This document shows, in pieces, positions 33,926 to 53,312 of a stretch of 64,000 nt of DNA. Source of the DNA: Bugulina stolonifera (Eukaryota; Bryozoa; Gymnolaemata; Cheilostomatida; Bugulidae); NCBI GenBank assembly GCA_935421135.1, contig OW285187.1, positions 33,482,818 through 33,546,817 of the forward strand, given 5' to 3'. The notes under the pieces are model-generated. The model was not told where the DNA came from and made no database searches. It was given only the letters and a program-made list of their open reading frames with translations. How positions within the stretch are numbered: the first letter of the stretch is position 1; every line of letters starts with the position of its first letter. The position numbers were made by a program, and so were the translations under genes.

Positions 33926-34959
33926 CAACTTCCAGTCTTGAATATATATTAATACACATATTATTACATGTATATCTAAATATAGCCTACTAGCTATACC
34001 CGAATAGATATATTACATTATAAGATTATAGAGCAGAATCAATGATGTTACAGCAAAGGGCTGCAGAGGGCATAATTCCATATAAGTACAGTGCTACTCA
34101 TTGTGGGGCAAAGGTCAAGTAGCCTAACTATTTGTAGTTATGCTCATAATACATAGGCTTACATGTAGACATAACACTCAACTTAACTCTATCTAGCCCT
34201 AGGCTCAGAAGGTCTAACTTAATTTACTAAATTAGGAGCTCCATCTTTATATATTAGCAAGTTTCACTTAGGATTTCAATGCATACACATACAGATCTAT
34301 TACTCTACATCCAAACCTTCCGACACTAGTGTAAGATAGATTCCATCTTTCTCTAAAAGCTCCTGCACACTACTGACTAGTGCTAGTTACTTGCTTGTTC
34401 TAATTCTTCAAGGTTACTCAAGCTACCAAGTCAAACATAGTTATAATATAACTAAATTTAACATGATTATGAGTATTAGTAGGTCCTTAAAGACCCTAAT
34501 GCGTCATGAATGATTCATCCAAATGTTATATTCGGTCATAAAAGCTGAATGTAACTGTATCTGCATCTAATATTCTATCATGACTGACATATGATTATTA
34601 ATAGATCAGTTGAAATTTATTAGATTCAAATAGAAATTATAATAATAATTACACTATACTTACTATTAGGCCTACTCCTTGCTATAACTATAATCATTAT
34701 AAATTAAATTAGAATTATGAATATTACTATGAATATAATAATCAATAAATATAATAATAGAATTTATATAAATTATAATAATAAATTCAAATTGCATTAA
34801 CTGGTTATTTCTTTCTTTCTTTAGGATAGAGTTCCAAGACCTTTCAGTTGAAAGGAAAAAGGGAACCGTCAGTTCGCCATGAGATTGGATGTTAGTCTGC
34901 TACTGTGTCCCCCGTCCGAATTTCCCTCGAAGTCCTGAGCAGAAAGCTCTGTAGCTAGA
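33926..34959. other. AT-rich gap between MTFP1 and a retroelement fragment
   Basis: About 1 kb, extremely AT-rich at 34590-34800. It should include the MTFP1 promoter. No exon or RNA gene was recognised. Confidence 0.6.
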
Positions 34960-35850
34960 ACGAGTGGACACAGTGTGTGTTGAAATCATAAGAGTCGAGA
35001 GTAATAATCAGAGAGGGAAAAAGACTATCATTAGAAACAATAAAGTTAAACATAAAGAACCTATGGGATTGCCTTCTTTTAGCAAGCGTGGATAATCCAG
35101 CCTTTTCTCGTAACTTGGTTATTGAAATTCGTCTGCCTTTGGCATTAAAGATAAAGCGCAATGCTTCATTTTGTATCTGCTCTAACTGGTATTTAAGGTT
35201 TGCTTGGTAGGGATCCCATACCTCATCTGCATATTCCAGCAATAGCCTACATAAAGCTTTATACGCTACCAATTTACATATATATATATATATCATATAA
35301 CAAAGAAAAAGATTACAAAAATAGCACTTTTAACATAAAATTGAAAAAAAAAAAAAAACAATCGAGTTCTCACGACTTTACGCACTTTTAAGTGCGGTCT
35401 CTGTGAGAAAATGCAAAAAAAAAAAAAAAAAAATTTAATTTTACTAGGGGCACTGTGCAAAGTGGATTTGAGTAAACCAAGAATTGTTTTACTCTTATTA
35501 GTAACATAACGAATATGGTCATTCCACCTCATGTCATCAGTAATACAGACACCTAGATACTTTACTTGGTTGGAATAGCTCAAAATTTCGTCACCCATCC
35601 TGAAAATATAATCGCTGCCCAAACCCGGGATGCTACCAAACTGCATGATATTGCTTTTTCTGGCATTAAATTTCATGCCATTTAGAGTACTCCAATGCAT
35701 TAAGTTTTCCAAGTCCCGCTGCAGTTTTATCAGGTCCAGTGGGCTGTGTACAGGCACATATAGCAATGTATCGTCTGCAAACAATCTGATGTTACAATGC
35801 TTGACAGAATTTACAATATCATTTATGAATATTTATATCGAACAGCGTTA
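34960..35850 (-). mobile_element. Decayed non-LTR retrotransposon, reverse-transcriptase part
   Basis: Minus-strand reading gives IFINDIVNSVKHCNIRLFAD, which leads into the catalytic FADDTLLY box of a LINE reverse transcriptase. KYLGVCITDDMRWNDHI and the RT-thumb blocks AYKALCRLLLEYADEVWDP and RRISITKLREKAGLSTLAKR follow. Upstream of 35850 the frame is lost in stops, so the element is 5' truncated, as is usual for LINEs. The reading frame is broken by a 155-bp insertion (35277-35431). I cannot name the clade (Jockey-, CR1- or RTE-like). It is not expected to be active. Confidence 0.85.
35277..35431 (-). mobile_element. 155-bp SINE-like hairpin insertion inside the retroelement
   Basis: The insert is flanked by the 6-bp direct repeat AATTTA (35271-35276 and 35432-35437). 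Removing one copy restores the host RT reading frame exactly. It has a poly-A run at both sides of a 42-bp hairpin on the plus strand: ttctcac pairs with gtgagaa and cgcactt with aagtgcg. A (TA)n tract lies at the other end. A short structured body with A-rich tails and a target duplication suggests LINE-mobilised short RNA. Its family is unknown to me. Confidence 0.7.
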
Positions 35851-37075
35851 TCATTATGATATAATCAGATATCAGTCAGTAAGCCAAGAGTTGTTGACAC
35901 ATATGACATAGCAATAGATTTCTGCTATAGTAGAGGTGGTCGAGGGTCACTGGGGGTTTATTAGTGTCCAAGTATATAAATGAGGTACTTCTAGGAATTC
36001 AACTTTTGCCAGAATACCTGCCGGAAACGCCTTGAAAACGCATTTATTTGGTTTGGACATGGACAATGCAACCAATGAGAACGCCTAATATAGCGGACAA
36101 ATCCTTCCACTAGCTCTCACAACACTACCAGAGATATTACCGTAATAATCTACGGCTGTGGAGCATACTAATGAGCCAGCAAATACGTAATTGGCGCGTA
36201 TTGGTCCACGTGGGTTATTTAGAACAAAATTAATAACAATAGTGCCATGGTTACAAACGTAGTAGCTGTATACTATGGTTACAACAACTGCATCCTACCA
36301 GTGTGATTGTTGATAAGAAACAAGACATTTATTGTACTTTCACTGAATTAATTTAGAAATCGAAATTCGCAAGATTTGTAATAATATGTGTTCTAGAGAT
36401 TACGATGCTGGCCTTTGTCTTTTAGAACTATAATACTCATACTGATACTGCATAAGATTAGGATAATTACATGTTGTAATAATTATATTTATTACAACTC
36501 CCTGTATTTACGTAACATGAGTCATGACTTAATATTATTATTTACCTTAGGGGTAGATAATGGTAATCTTACTGCAGTTGAAAAATAGTTCCAGCAGTAT
36601 AAATGGTGTCATGACCGTCTATGTAATTATAGTCAAATATATAAGCTCTGGTTGGTAGCAACTATCTTCATAATCAAACCTTATTTACCATTATAATATG
36701 CAGTCAGGTATTTTGTATGCGTGTAATCTAATAGATAGTCAGGTTGGCATCTCACTTATAATATGATCCCATCCTGTACCAATATATTTTAATACTAATA
36801 GCACAAGGTTGCTAGGTGGAATACTGCCAACAACTTCTTTCCCAAGATTGCATGCAGTAGATAAGAATTAAGACATCGCTGCTTGTTTAAATGAAGGAGT
36901 AAAAGGGTTTCAATTCAAGTGTAAGTAACAGTCTGCACAAGTTAATTGATGTGTATTATTGATATTGCAGTGGTGATTGAATGTAATCAAGGGCACACTG
37001 AGTAAACATAGGACCAGGTAATGTTAACAAATAGAGTATCAATATTCAAATATTGATCAAATAGGTTAATAGAAT
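35851..37075. other. Intergenic, retroelement to unknown gene
   Basis: About 1.2 kb without exon evidence. It contains an exact ERSE-II motif at 36200-36210. The rest is AT-rich with short low-complexity runs. Confidence 0.5.
36200..36210 (+). promoter_or_regulatory. Exact ERSE-II-type motif (ATTGG-N-CCACG)
   Basis: The sequence attggtccacg matches the vertebrate ER-stress response element II consensus without mismatch. Its sequence context (gcgcgt before, tgggt after) is locally GC-rich. It lies 0.9 kb before the unknown gene at 37076 and 2.3 kb upstream of the MTFP1 start. Function is only inferred from the motif. Confidence 0.3.
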
Positions 37076-38170
37076 ATGAGAAACAATGGTATAAAGGAGC
37101 TTGAATGGCAGCTACTCGATTCAGCCAATCAGAAAGAATGCTGTCAAATTATTGGTGCACTAGCGCAGTTACTTCGGATACACAAGTCTCATGCAGCCAA
37201 GTTTCTTCTACAAACTGCTGCTCCATTCACAGGCTATAAGATGGCTATGACTTTATTGCGGTAGAAAGCTGGCAACTTTTATAAACGTAGAGTAGTCCTA
37301 ACCTAGCAGCAAGAGCAGAAGAGACAATGGCGACAGAAGTGGATACTAAAACTATTGCGGATAACGCTAATACTGAGAGCCCAGAAGATCTCGAAACTAA
37401 AGATTGTGATGCTTCAACTACCAGAACGGATGAAACTAAAGATTTATCCACCAAGCAATCAAGTCGAGGCAAAAATAAAAAGAAAAAATCAAAACAGAAG
37501 TCAGTTAGCCAACTTGTTCAGGGTGAAATAAACTCCTTGTTAAGAAACTATATTCATGAAGAGCGAGTTTTATTAGCTTATGACCCAGGATGCAAGAAGG
37601 CAGAGACCAGTTTGCAGGCCAAACTAGCTAAGCCACCAAAGATTTCCAGTGACGAAGCTCCACAAAAGGCTAAACCCTTTGTCCCAAGATCGGAACAGAG
37701 ACGATTACACAAGTCAGCTGAAGAAACATTAAACCAACTGGATCTAGACCAGATTTGGTCATTTCATCGTTATAAGGTTGGGCTACAGCGACCTTTACCC
37801 AGGTCCTACTCTAATGGATTTGTCCAAAACTATTCAAGACATCTAGGAAACATACTAAAGGCTGTAGAATACAAGCAGACATACCATAGGATATCAACAA
37901 GACAATGCGAAGATTAGTACAATGTATGTGCTGCAAACCAAAAAGTGACAACTCTAATCCAATACTTGGATGGAACTTCATTACAATCGCATAGTTTTCT
38001 ATAAACCCAATTGGCACATTTTTCGACAAGAGTGGGAATGGCTAATGCTCTACTATTTTTATAATGGCCTGGACTGGTTAATGTTTATTTGGGAGAAGGT
38101 CCACAAGGACAGATATCCTGACTCTTTTTTAACTAAGAATTTGGCAAGTATTATAGATAAGGCTGAATAG
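37076..38170 (+). pseudogene. Unrecognised gene, frame broken in its 3' part
   Basis: I do not recognise this protein. An ORF at 37076-37264 (LEWQLLDSANQKECCQIIGA) could splice at a gtagaa donor (37262) to an acceptor near 37314, which keeps the frame into the main ORF 37327-37917. That ORF may instead begin at its own ATG, MATEVDTKTIADNANTES. It is Lys/Ser-rich (RGKNKKKKSKQK), then looks globular (LNQLDLDQIWSFHRYKVGL). It stops at 37917. Protein-like sequence continues in a second frame (37902-37994, VQCMCCKPKSDN) and a third frame (37958-38170, Trp/Tyr-rich, WHIFRQEWEWLMLYYF). No phase-compatible GT-AG intron links these. Two frameshifts, a sequencing or assembly error, or decay are all possible. 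Confidence 0.45.
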
Positions 38171-38727
38171 TTTAATTTAAGTTATATAATCAATTCAGTT
38201 AGTGTTTATAAAAACAGTTTGTATTTTATAATATATTGTAAAAGGCCATTGATACTGTCATCTAGGTACACAATAGCAATACATTTTGTATATGCATTAT
38301 GAACATAAACAACGTTGTTTAAATAACTCAACTATTATGGTTAGGAATTGACAACAGTGCTAAACTCAGTATTTATATACCACCATCTAGTGATCAAGAG
38401 TAGTTACATGTATATGATCAGTTTAGTTAATGAACCAATAAAGTTTATTTTTACAACTGCAATCAAATACAATATTAACTAAGTGGAATTTGATTGCAAT
38501 GGTATTGTGTATACTATGCTGCAGTTTCAATTCAGCACAATGGCAGACGCCGAGAGACACCTTGTTTAGGCAATTATTGTTCTAATTCAAGCAACCTTGT
38601 AGTGTTAAATAAATATGGTAGACACCATATCTTAGCTTGAAGATGGTGACTTTTGATCCAGTTAATAGTGAATGTAAGTGAATACACTGGTTGAGTAGAG
38701 GAGATAGGTCAGTGGGGTAACCTCTGC
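38171..38727. other. Convergent intergenic region, unknown gene and COPA
   Basis: About 560 bp between converging stop codons. It contains an aataaagt signal near 38437 and AT-rich 3' UTR-like sequence. No coding exon was seen. Confidence 0.6.
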
Positions 38728-47762
<9,035 letters not shown>

Positions 47763-48212
47763 CTTCAGGTATCCACGAAATACCACTCAAGTTCTCCACT
47801 GCTGCAAAAGACGATATTTTGTGGATTTCACTGTGAAGAATTTTCCAAAATTTGTGTTCCTTCTACTCAAAGCGTAATCGGAAATGAAACTTGTAGGTAG
47901 ACACGTCGCCTACAAACAGTGTTTTCTATTGGTCAGAAAACGCTGTTGCATTTGTTACACTGTTCTTTATTGGGCAAATACTCTCGCGTGCGTGAGACAC
48001 GATATTGTGAATAACCATCCTAGCCTGGGTTTAATGTACACCACTTGGAAAGCTATGGCGATGTTTTAGCAACATTCATATAGTCATCAAGGTAAGATTA
48101 CAAGAGTACCCGTCATAATCAGCGATGTGTGGTAGGATATTACACTAGAATTAAATGACCGTAGAAACAAAATAAGCAAGTTCCACTGTATTTCACAATA
48201 TTTTGTTTTGTA
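47763..48212. other. COPA upstream region
   Basis: The first 300 bp upstream of the COPA ATG are less AT-rich and should hold its promoter. An inverted CCAAT box (ctattggtc) lies near 47928. No further exon was seen. Sequence beyond 48200 is repeat-derived. Confidence 0.5.
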
Positions 48213-48383
48213 TAATGTATTTTTAGCAAGGAATTTATCTTTGAGCAGTCAGAGACTTGTTTCAAATCTATGAAAATACCAGTCTCTGACTGGGGTTTGA
48301 ACCCGGGGCCTCTACGGCACCTAATCGCCTAGCACAGTGGACAGAACATGCTCAAAGATAAATTCCTTGCTAAAAATACATTA
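48213..48383. mobile_element. Palindromic repeat with tRNA-like core
   Basis: Perfect or near-perfect inverted arms of 35 bp (48213-48247 and 48349-48383; taatgtatttttagcaagga) enclose about 100 bp. The core on the minus strand reads like the 3' half of a tRNA, with the B-box-like gggttcaaacccc and a stem ending cagagac. A split A-box-like tgctaggcgatta lies 5' of it. It is probably a tRNA-derived short element or MITE. A partial second copy lies at 54231-54270. Confidence 0.75.
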
Positions 48384-48439
48384 GATTACTCAATAGAATA
48401 TATAGAAAATGGCCAAACCCCCTAATATTTTGATTATAA

Positions 48440-50340
48440 TTTTGTTATCACCTAGTCGACTGGATCCATGATTTTTGCTAAATAGATCTCAGACAATTGT
48501 TCTTGATGGATGCAAATCGAGCCCTCGACCTCTGGTGTGCCTCAAGGGTTGGAGCTGGGACCGGTCTTGTTTCTAGTCTACATTTAAATAAATGATAAAC
48601 GGCCTGCCTGAGTATGTTAGCTGTTCAGTTGGAATCTTTGTCGATGACAGTCTGCTGTACCAAACAGTGTCAAACCAAGCTGATGAACAGAGGTTTAAAA
48701 ATAATCTAAACTCACTGTACATATGGGCAAGGAGTAAGAAGAGAAGGAGGCTCGTCCACGAAAACCTGTATATATGTTACAATGGGCTTCCGGTGTTCGA
48801 TGTGCGCCTCGGGTACTTGGTAAAGTCTGAAGAAAAGATGATGAATATTTTTAAAAAAGTAAAATTCACACATTAACTAAAATTAAAATATAATCAATGT
48901 CACTAATTGGTAATAGCCTGGTGAACACATTGACTATAAACACAATACTTATGTCACTGGGATACGAAAGATATAGCCGAGTAACATCGCCATATTTGAA
49001 GAAAATTGCGTATCTCGATATAAAATGACACTTTTTGCAAATACCAACATGATCAACAAAATAAGCAAAAATAACACTAATAGATTTAAGTTTGCTACAG
49101 TGAGTGAGCTTGAATTCCAAATTTAAACTTTGCTCCTTCATAATAAATAAAACGTACAAACACTTAAATCGCGGTTGAAATGAGTCAATTTGTGCAACAC
49201 GTTTCTCGTACATCAGGACTCCATATACTTTGTTTGTTTTATGGCATATAGTTCAGATACCAGCTCAGTGCTTAGGCTAGTTTGTGGGCCCTACAAGATG
49301 CCCAAACTAAATGAAAATAGTGCTCAAACTATTGGCTATCTCGATGAACGATTATGTTTATCTCAGCAGAGAAATGATTTTCATTGGATGCTATAACTGT
49401 GACGTCATAAGCGCCAAAATGTGCACATGTACATTGCTGTTTAGCAATGAGGAATCGCATCACGATTCAACGGAGTTGTCTACTCGCTTAATGCCAGCGA
49501 CTCATGTGATAATCTTTTTAAACCGAGGAGCACATCGAACACAAAATCCTCTTGGACGAGCCTCCTTCTCTTCTTACTCCTTGATATGGGCAACAGTGTC
49601 TGAAATGAGTTTCAACTTCAGAAAATGTAGAATAATTGCATTCAATTTCATGCTCTAAAAAGATGTACCAAAGTATACTTGATACTCTAAACAACACTAT
49701 TCTGGAGTACACAGATCACAGTAAATACCTTTATGTATTGGGCCCCTGAGAATGCAAAGCTCACAGCTTACAAGTCACTCTGTCTACCTCATTTTGAGTA
49801 TGCCTGTTGTGAATGGGATCCATCCTCGGCTAAAGAGATTGAAGCATTTGAACTTGTACAAAGCCAAAGTGCGTGTATGATAAGTGACATCAAAGGAAGA
49901 AGAGGTGTTTCTGAAGCCAAAGCTAAAGCTACAACCACTCCAAAAAAGGAGGAGAGTGTCTCATGTCAGATTACCATACAAGATCCTATCCAAAGCGAGG
50001 CTCACCCTGCCCTTTGTGAGTCATATGATGTGCTAATGAGTCAGCCAGCATAAACTGTCCGGACAAGCGCAGAATCAAAGGGAGTTCCACGATCTGTCCA
50101 AGCACGTATAAATTCTTCCCACATCAGCTTCTTCCCCCTGTACTATACCGGATCTTAGGAATAGTGATCACACAAAACATTCAAACATTCAGGTGTCTAC
50201 CTAATAAAACCCTCTGTATGGATGCAACCCAGGTGTCCACTCTGCTCCTAAATAGCCAGCACAAACTTCCTATTGGAAGATACATCCTACTCTGCTAACC
50301 ACTGTCCAACAATGAGGCACGCTCCCCCTCCCCAGAGGCG
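48440..50340 (+). mobile_element. Decayed non-LTR retrotransposon split by a DNA transposon
   Basis: Plus-strand fragments of a LINE reverse transcriptase. 48440-48600 has a frameshifted SGVPQG-type region (GPVLF.VY). 48592-48727 has INGLPEYVS and the catalytic-box variant FVDDSLLYQTV. After the insertion, 49584-49660 reads as the KC-type RT block (SFNFRKCRIIAFN), and 49733-50053 carries AYKSLCLPHFEYACCEWDPS. The tail fades by about 50340. Stops and frameshifts show it is dead. The 48728-49583 segment is a separate insertion. Confidence 0.8.
48728..49583. mobile_element. 856-bp DNA transposon with 30-bp terminal inverted repeats
   Basis: The left end 48728-48757 begins CAAGGAGTAAGAAGAGAAGG. 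The right end 49554-49583 is its exact reverse complement over 30 bp, and similarity continues inward (gtgttcgatgtgc.cctcgg on both sides). The 7-bp sequence atatggg flanks both ends (48721-48727 and 49584-49590). Removing one copy rejoins the RT reading frame. ORFs inside (48866-49213 -, 49190-49396 +) have no transposase motif, so it is non-autonomous. CAAGG ends recall hAT elements, but hAT usually makes 8-bp duplications, so the superfamily is open. Confidence 0.85.
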
Positions 50341-51950
50341 GTTTAGTGTGTTGCAAATATTGATCTAATTTGATGTACTAATACTTGTTATATGTTCTTA
50401 GTCCAGTTCTCTTCTTCATTCTTTAAGGGCTACAGAAATGATAATGTTTTGTTTAGTATATCTAAACTTTAAGCCCTGAGGCTGCTATATTCACTTCATT
50501 AAAACTCTGAAAATAATTTGGGCTGGGATATACCAGCATATAAAATTATCATGAAAAGTGGGTTCTGGGAAAGGAAGTCCCAAGTTACAGGGGTGTTGTC
50601 CACATCCTGTATGACGTGTGAAGGCCCATAGCTTGGCTCTCTAATTATAGTCCTGTGTAGGGGAGTTACCAGGTGCCCCATACTTGCACTACAATCTCAC
50701 AGCTATGAGCTTTCTGTAATTATTTGGCTTATGTAATTCTATGGTTTTCTCAATAATATGACCAGCCACCAAGTAATTCAGTGCAAGCAGGGCAAGCAAA
50801 CGAAGCTATGAGTGAGGATATTGAGACAAAAAATCCTGTAGTTGCTGACCGAAGCTTGTTGAGGGCTATGGCTATGTTGTAGTAATATAATACTTCTGCA
50901 GATATTGTTAGTATAATACAAGTATACATGCAAAATAATTTTGATATTTAAATTGCAAGTGGCAATATAATATGCATGTAATAATTGTTATATAGACCTA
51001 CATGTACACCCAGACCTGTTTGAGATTAAAAATATGTTCAACTACATGTATGTTACTTATTAATACAAATCGTGTACATGTAGGTACATATATACAGTAG
51101 TTCTTGCATGAAAATATAGAGTAGATACTATATAGTATATACATTTTGTAGTATATACTAGATAAACTATAATATGTTATATTACATTGAATTATAAACA
51201 CAGTATATATATAGTATAACTACATGTATATAATAACATTATACTGCGTTATGTTCTAATACAGTATCAGTATGTACATGTATTACAAGGTGCATGCATT
51301 GTAGTACTGTATATTAAAATGTACTGCACTCTAATACAAATAAATATTTCATTGGAGGGATAGGAAGTAATGCAGCAGTTATTCAAGCCAATTGAGAGTG
51401 GTGTAAGTGTGGCATACATCATTCGGGGCCATATGCTGTAGTAAGCGAATGCACATAAAACAAGAAAACATGGCAGAACTGAGGTACTCTGTTGCAACAA
51501 GCAAAATTTTACCAAAGACACAGTGATTAACTAGATCTAAATTTCTATTTGAAGCCTAGACTTGGAATAGCAGATTAGATGAGGACATTGGGTACTGCTG
51601 GCATTAATTCCCACCCATTACCTATGCTGGAATTTCAGCTAAATTAACCACACTAATTTAATTGGCTAGGCTTTGTTATGTAACAACTTCCATTTTGTTT
51701 CCATAGTTACAGAGTAAACAAAGTTTACATCCTTTGTAACTCAAAATGGCTGAATGAGAGCTTGCAGTGTTTTCCATTTGCAGAAAACAGACAAACTGAT
51801 TATGTTATATGAATTTTTGTTGCATATATTGAAAAATAATAACCTATATAACATAATTGCTACATGAAAAGGCATGATTTCAGTAGTACTTTAAACGACC
51901 TGCCTAATCATCATGAGCTGATCATGTAAAACTCAACAGCAACATAAGGC
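50341..51950. other. Intergenic AT-rich stretch between retroelement remnants
   Basis: No exon or RNA gene could be supported. 51000-51280 is dominated by tatata and tacatgta words. It could hide older unrecognised repeats. Confidence 0.5.
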
Positions 51951-52790
51951 TATCTACATGTACAGACGATACCCTTATGCATACCCTTATGCATACCCTT
52001 ATGCGTCAAGTCATGAATGACTGCAAGATAGAGCAGCTTTCCAAGCCAGCATTGATGTTCTTAAAAATTGGGCTAAAGTTTCTCACATTTTCATGTTGAT
52101 GTTATTCAAGGTTAGCAAATGCTCTGTTTTAGTATTCCACCCCTGTATGTCTGCTTCCAGTGCTAATTATACTTTGACTAACACAATTTTTGAAGTTTTC
52201 GATTAGACTAAGTACTTAGGTATTGATCTACGATCAGACGTGAGATTTTCAAATCACATTAACAACAAAATAAGCAAGGCAAGAAAGACACCAGCTAGGT
52301 ATGATGAAACGTGTGCCATACAATGAATGCGCCAGAGAGAGCAGAACTCATGGCCTATACTTCCCTCTGTTGACCCCATGTAGAATACAAAGCCGTAGTG
52401 CGATACCCTAGTCTGCAATACCTAATTCATAATATAGAAATGACCCAAAGTGACGCTGTAAGATTTATTTCACATCTCAAAGGAAGAGACAGTATCACAG
52501 CGACTTGCCAAAAGCTTAATCTGGAAATTCTTGCCTCAAGATGTTATAAACAAAGGCACAGTCTACTGTTACGTCATCTCTCGAAAGAGGAAATTCATGG
52601 TTCTCTAACTAGTGCTATGAATGTAAGATCAGATGAAATCCCATTCCCAACTACTAGGGTAACATCCAGCGATGATCCCCAACAATCTTTGCATAACCCA
52701 CAGCCTATCATAACAGTTTTCTCCCAAAATCCGAAAATCTTAACAATAATATTGTACCATAAATGGGTTGCATATTAAGCTGCACAACTA
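51950..52790 (+). mobile_element. Third decayed reverse-transcriptase fragment
   Basis: Reading with frameshifts gives TDDTLMH, a variant of the catalytic ADD box. This is followed by IDVLKNWAK, the FKVSKC block, TKYLGIDLRSDVRFSNHINN and, in ORF 52398-52778, the thumb region HNIEMTQSDAVRFISHLKGR. A 12-bp unit (acccttatgcat) is repeated three times right after the catalytic box at 51970-52005, an in-frame expansion in dead sequence. It has the same orientation as the element at 48440-50340 but a different sequence, so it is a separate insertion. Confidence 0.75.
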
Positions 52791-53312
52791 AAGAAACTCT
52801 GCTGGCCTATAAATTGAACTGTTGAGGCGCACCCCTACCCCTTGCTATACCTAATGCGTAGTAACAAAGAGGAGGTAGGTCCTTGACTGCTCACAAAAAA
52901 TATGTTGACTTGATTGCCATTGTGTTTGTGAGTAGCTAGGACTTGGTTGGCTTAATTACGACAACTGTAAAAATAGCTTATCACTGGTAGATGGGACCGG
53001 TGTAATTCATTGAATTATTAGTTCAGTGATCGTAATCTACAGTAATAGTAATTGCTTTACACTAGGACATGGCAGTCACAGGGGACAGACACATGATACT
53101 AAGTTAGTCACTGCACCAACTTGTGTTTGTCCACTGTGATAGAAAATTTGGTATTATTCTTACCAAAGTATAAGCATGAAATATACGTAATGAGGATATG
53201 TAAATTCCAAACTCGTCAACATCTTTCACCATTAGCCACCATATTGGTGTTCTTACTTTGGGGTTTGTGTTACACCTGCTACTCTAGTACTAGTGTCCTT
53301 ATTTAATTACAG
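52791..53312. other. ALKBH7 upstream region
   Basis: About 520 bp before the ALKBH7 start codon. The ATG directly follows a good splice acceptor (ttaattacag), so a non-coding first exon probably lies in this stretch, but I could not fix its limits. The 61-codon ORF at 53121-53306 has no family match. Confidence 0.45.

Noticed and set aside
48280..48345. Functional tRNA gene on the minus strand
   Set aside because: The B box is present, but no full cloverleaf or acceptor stem could be formed. It lies inside a palindromic repeat, so it is tRNA-derived at best.
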